A program made the position numbers and the translations under genes. A DNA stretch of 6,766 nt from Gemmatimonadota bacterium (GTDB lineage Bacteria; Gemmatimonadota; Gemmatimonadetes; Gemmatimonadales; GWC2-71-9): positions 1 through 6,766 of the forward strand of contig JACZUR010000129.1 of assembly GCA_022573095.1 (NCBI GenBank). Direction: 5' to 3'. This document shows, piece by piece, positions 5,536 to 6,766 of the stretch. Below the pieces are notes generated by a model. That model saw only the letters and a program-made list of their open reading frames with translations. It was not told where the DNA came from and did not search any database. Within the stretch, counting starts at the first letter, position 1. The number at the start of each line of letters is the position of its first letter.

Positions 5536-5540
5536 CTAGT

Positions 5541-5546
5541 AAGATA
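5541..5546 (-). promoter_or_regulatory. -10 element of the rnpB promoter
   Basis: TATCTT on the minus strand lies about 7 nt before the predicted 5' end of RNase P RNA (5534-5536), the right distance for a -10 box. The -35 is weak: about 17 bp upstream only GACTTT is seen. Confidence 0.4.
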
Positions 5547-5625
5547 TGCAATTAGGGACAAAAAGTCGCGCTGCCTCAGGTTGGTGCCGGCCGAGTTGTT
5601 GAGACGAAGTTGATGGGAGGAGTCT

Positions 5626-5646
5626 ATGATTCCGGCGCAAATCTAA
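5626..5646 (+). CDS. Possible leader peptide of six residues (MIPAQI) upstream of the regulator
   Basis: ATG-ATT-CCG-GCG-CAA-ATC-TAA is preceded by a strong Shine-Dalgarno, GGAGG at 5616-5620, with 5-nt spacing. The stop is 5 bp before a second GGAGG (5651-5655) that serves the downstream regulator. It is in a different frame from the regulator. This layout fits a translated leader coupled to the next gene, but a six-codon ORF can arise by chance. Confidence 0.35.
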   Translation: MIPAQI

Positions 5647-5650
5647 ATCT

Positions 5651-5655
5651 GGAGG
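5651..5655 (+). promoter_or_regulatory. Shine-Dalgarno that decides the regulator start
   Basis: GGAGG with 5-nt spacing precedes TTG at 5661. The in-frame upstream starts (TTG at 5610, ATG at 5613) have no comparable site, so the TTG is the better-supported start. Confidence 0.55.
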
Positions 5656-5660
5656 CCACT

Positions 5661-6515
5661 TTGAGAGCAAGAACGCCTAACGCTACCGTCGCGACAGTCG
5701 TTGAACCATCGCTGCGATCACGATTCGACTCAGCCTCCCCGGCTTGGCTTTCCGCCAAACACACTCAGTCGGTAGCCGAGGTCATCAAAGCAGTTCGCGA
5801 GGAGCCGGTGAACGCGATCCTGATTTCACCTGGCTACATAAAGCGCTCCCAAATCAGAGGAGTCACCAAGCTGGTGAGAGGGTTCCCGGGCATACCGACT
5901 GTCGCGCTAGTGTCATCACATGACGCCGTGTCGAGCGAGCGGTTGCTTGAGCTGGGTGGTTCCGGAGTGAGGCAGATGGTGGATGTGACGTCGAGAACAG
6001 GCTGGGGACAACTTAGGGAGTTGCTAGCAGACCCCATCTGCCCGACAGCGTCGGCGATACTTGAGAAGATAGCACCCTACCTCGAGGGGGCAGCGGAAGA
6101 CTTCAGATATTTCGTGGAAATTCTGGCTCGTATATCTCCAAGTACTACCACGGTGAGGTCTCTATGCCGCCATCTCAAGGTTAGGCCAAGTACCCTAATG
6201 TCTCGTTTCTTCCGGGCAGGTATTCCCTCGCCAAGACAATATCTGTCCGGGGTGCGGATGATTCACGCGGTTGCGTTGCTGACCGAATCCCGCCTCTCGA
6301 TTGCGGACGTGGCTTACAGAATGGAGTATTCGTCGCCACAGAGCTTCGGAAGGCATGTCAGAAATTCCATGGGGATTACCGCTGGGGAGCTGCGCGACAG
6401 CGGTGACGTCGACCGTCTGCTAAACGACTACGTTAGCAATTTCATCGCCCCGTTCCGTTCGCGGTTCCGTACATTCCATCCACTCGAGTCGGGGGTGACG
6501 TTCGGACACACCTGA
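5661..6515 (+). CDS. AraC-family transcription regulator with a receiver-like N-terminal domain
   Basis: From the TTG at 5661 this is 284 residues; in-frame starts at 5613 or 5610 would add 16-17. The N-terminal 120 or so residues show an alternating strand/helix pattern like a response-regulator receiver: NATVATVVEPS, then VNAILISPGY, IPTVALVSSHD, and LELGGSGVRQMVDVTS. The position of the phosphorylatable Asp after the third strand is Ser (ILISP), and the acidic pair of strand 1 is missing, so it is probably a non-phosphorylated pseudo-receiver. The C-terminal part is a typical AraC double helix-turn-helix: TVRSLCRHLKVRPSTLMSRF, then GIPSPRQYLSGVRMIHAVAL, LSIADVAYRMEYSSPQSFGR and GITAGELR. 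About 40 residues follow it. It is divergent from rnpB (about 75 bp between the rnpB 5' end and the first possible start) and convergent with pyrE. Its targets are unknown. Confidence 0.85.
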   Translation: MRARTPNATVATVVEPSLRSRFDSASPAWLSAKHTQSVAEVIKAVREEPVNAILISPGYIKRSQIRGVTKLVRGFPGIPTVALVSSHDAVSSERLLELGGSGVRQMVDVTSRTGWGQLRELLADPICPTASAILEKIAPYLEGAAEDFRYFVEILARISPSTTTVRSLCRHLKVRPSTLMSRFFRAGIPSPRQYLSGVRMIHAVALLTESRLSIADVAYRMEYSSPQSFGRHVRNSMGITAGELRDSGDVDRLLNDYVSNFIAPFRSRFRTFHPLESGVTFGHT

Positions 6516-6521
6516 GTGGGG

Positions 6522-6541
6522 AAAACCCCGAATGGACGGGG
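6522..6541 (-). terminator. Possible weak terminator of pyrE
   Basis: On the minus strand CCCCG-TCCATT-CGGGG (6541-6526) forms a 5-bp GC stem followed by TTTT (6525-6522), just after the pyrE stop. The stem and U-run are short. On the plus strand the same CCCC can instead pair with GGGG at 6518-6521. Confidence 0.35.
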
Positions 6542-6545
6542 CTAA

Positions 6546-6766
6546 CTAAGGGCTTGGTATTGCAAGGTCGTCTACGGTTACGAGGGAAAAAACCTCTACG
6601 CCGGCCGCTTTTATGGTTGCGACACCACCCTGAAGCCGGTCGACGACCGCCAGAACGCCGACGACGCTACAGCCCAGATCCCGTACCGACTCTATGGCTT
6701 GGATAGCGGAACAGCCCGTTGTAATTACATCCTCGACAACGACCACCGTGGACCCCTGACTGAGAC
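6546..6766 (-). CDS. pyrE: Orotate phosphoribosyltransferase, C-terminal part (cut by window edge)
   Basis: PyrE joins orotate and PRPP to make orotidine monophosphate in pyrimidine synthesis. Only the last 72 codons or so are present; the 5' part is beyond base 6766. The PRPP-binding motif is clear: STVVVVEDVITTGCSAIQAI, the 'VVVEDV.TTG' loop of type I phosphoribosyltransferases. It is followed by GCSVVGVLAVVDRLQGG, typical of PyrE rather than of hypoxanthine or adenine transferases. The tail (AGVEVFSLVTVDDLAIPSP) fits the usual PyrE C-terminus. A Cys follows TTG, where Gly is common in many PyrE proteins; this probably has little effect. The end converges on the regulator gene, with 30 bp between the stops. 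A related phosphoribosyltransferase cannot be wholly excluded from this fragment. Confidence 0.85.
   Translation of the reverse strand, partial: LSQGSTVVVVEDVITTGCSAIQAIESVRDLGCSVVGVLAVVDRLQGGVATIKAAGVEVFSLVTVDDLAIPSP

Noticed and set aside
4776..5555. Long plus-strand open frame of 259 codons (and overlapping ones at 5117-5539 and 5341-5613)
   Set aside because: They run antisense through RNase P RNA and the small minus-strand gene. Their translations show no family resemblance, and the RNA gene explains the sequence conservation.

Overview
The window is a bacterial replication-origin neighbourhood. It carries the classic divergent arrangement: an rpmH-rnpA-yidD-yidC operon reads leftward (minus strand) and dnaA-dnaN reads rightward (plus strand). 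The host appears to be a Gram-negative (diderm) bacterium of moderately high GC. It has a YidC with an N-terminal membrane anchor followed by a periplasmic region, a secreted protein that looks like an outer-membrane barrel, and a bacterial RNase P RNA. The regulator at 5661-6515 joins a receiver-like N-terminus to an AraC-type DNA-binding domain. That design, and the signal peptide ending in Val-Ala-Gln, remind me of Gemmatimonadota. This taxonomic guess is inference only.

Left part (1-1135, minus strand): the 5' portion of yidC (cut by the window edge), then yidD, rnpA (TTG start) and rpmH, packed with overlaps or gaps of about 11 bp. These genes make ribosomal protein L34, the protein subunit of RNase P, and two membrane-insertion factors. 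Centre-left (1136-1273): a 138-bp divergent promoter region. Good sigma70-type promoters point both ways, their -35 boxes are 2 bp apart, and a DnaA-box-like site overlaps the dnaA -35 element. Next come dnaA (461 codons), a 239-bp spacer and dnaN (369 codons). The spacer and the 3' end of dnaA hold three near-consensus DnaA boxes in one orientation. Farther on is a CCC-CTA-CTA-ATA-CTA-CTA run leading into an AT-rich stretch, which resembles the DnaA-trio unwinding element of Bacillus-type oriC. I regard this as the probable chromosomal origin.

Right part (4009-6766): the usual recF and gyrB do not follow dnaN. Instead a minus-strand block ends 8 bp from the dnaN stop. It contains rnpB (RNase P RNA), a small protein of about 69 residues, and a secreted barrel-like protein. 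RNase P RNA and RNase P protein genes therefore lie within about 5 kb of each other on the two flanks of the origin. Divergent from rnpB is the receiver-like/AraC regulator. It is preceded by a possible six-codon leader ORF and has a strong Shine-Dalgarno in front of a TTG start. It converges on the 3' part of pyrE (orotate phosphoribosyltransferase), which is cut by the right edge.

The most interesting signals are the putative DnaA-trio origin, the back-to-back promoters with a DnaA site, a perfect 9-bp hairpin inside the 3' end of rpmH, the leader ORF ahead of the regulator, and the uncharacterised small-protein/barrel pair downstream of rnpB. I see no mobile element, CRISPR array or tRNA.
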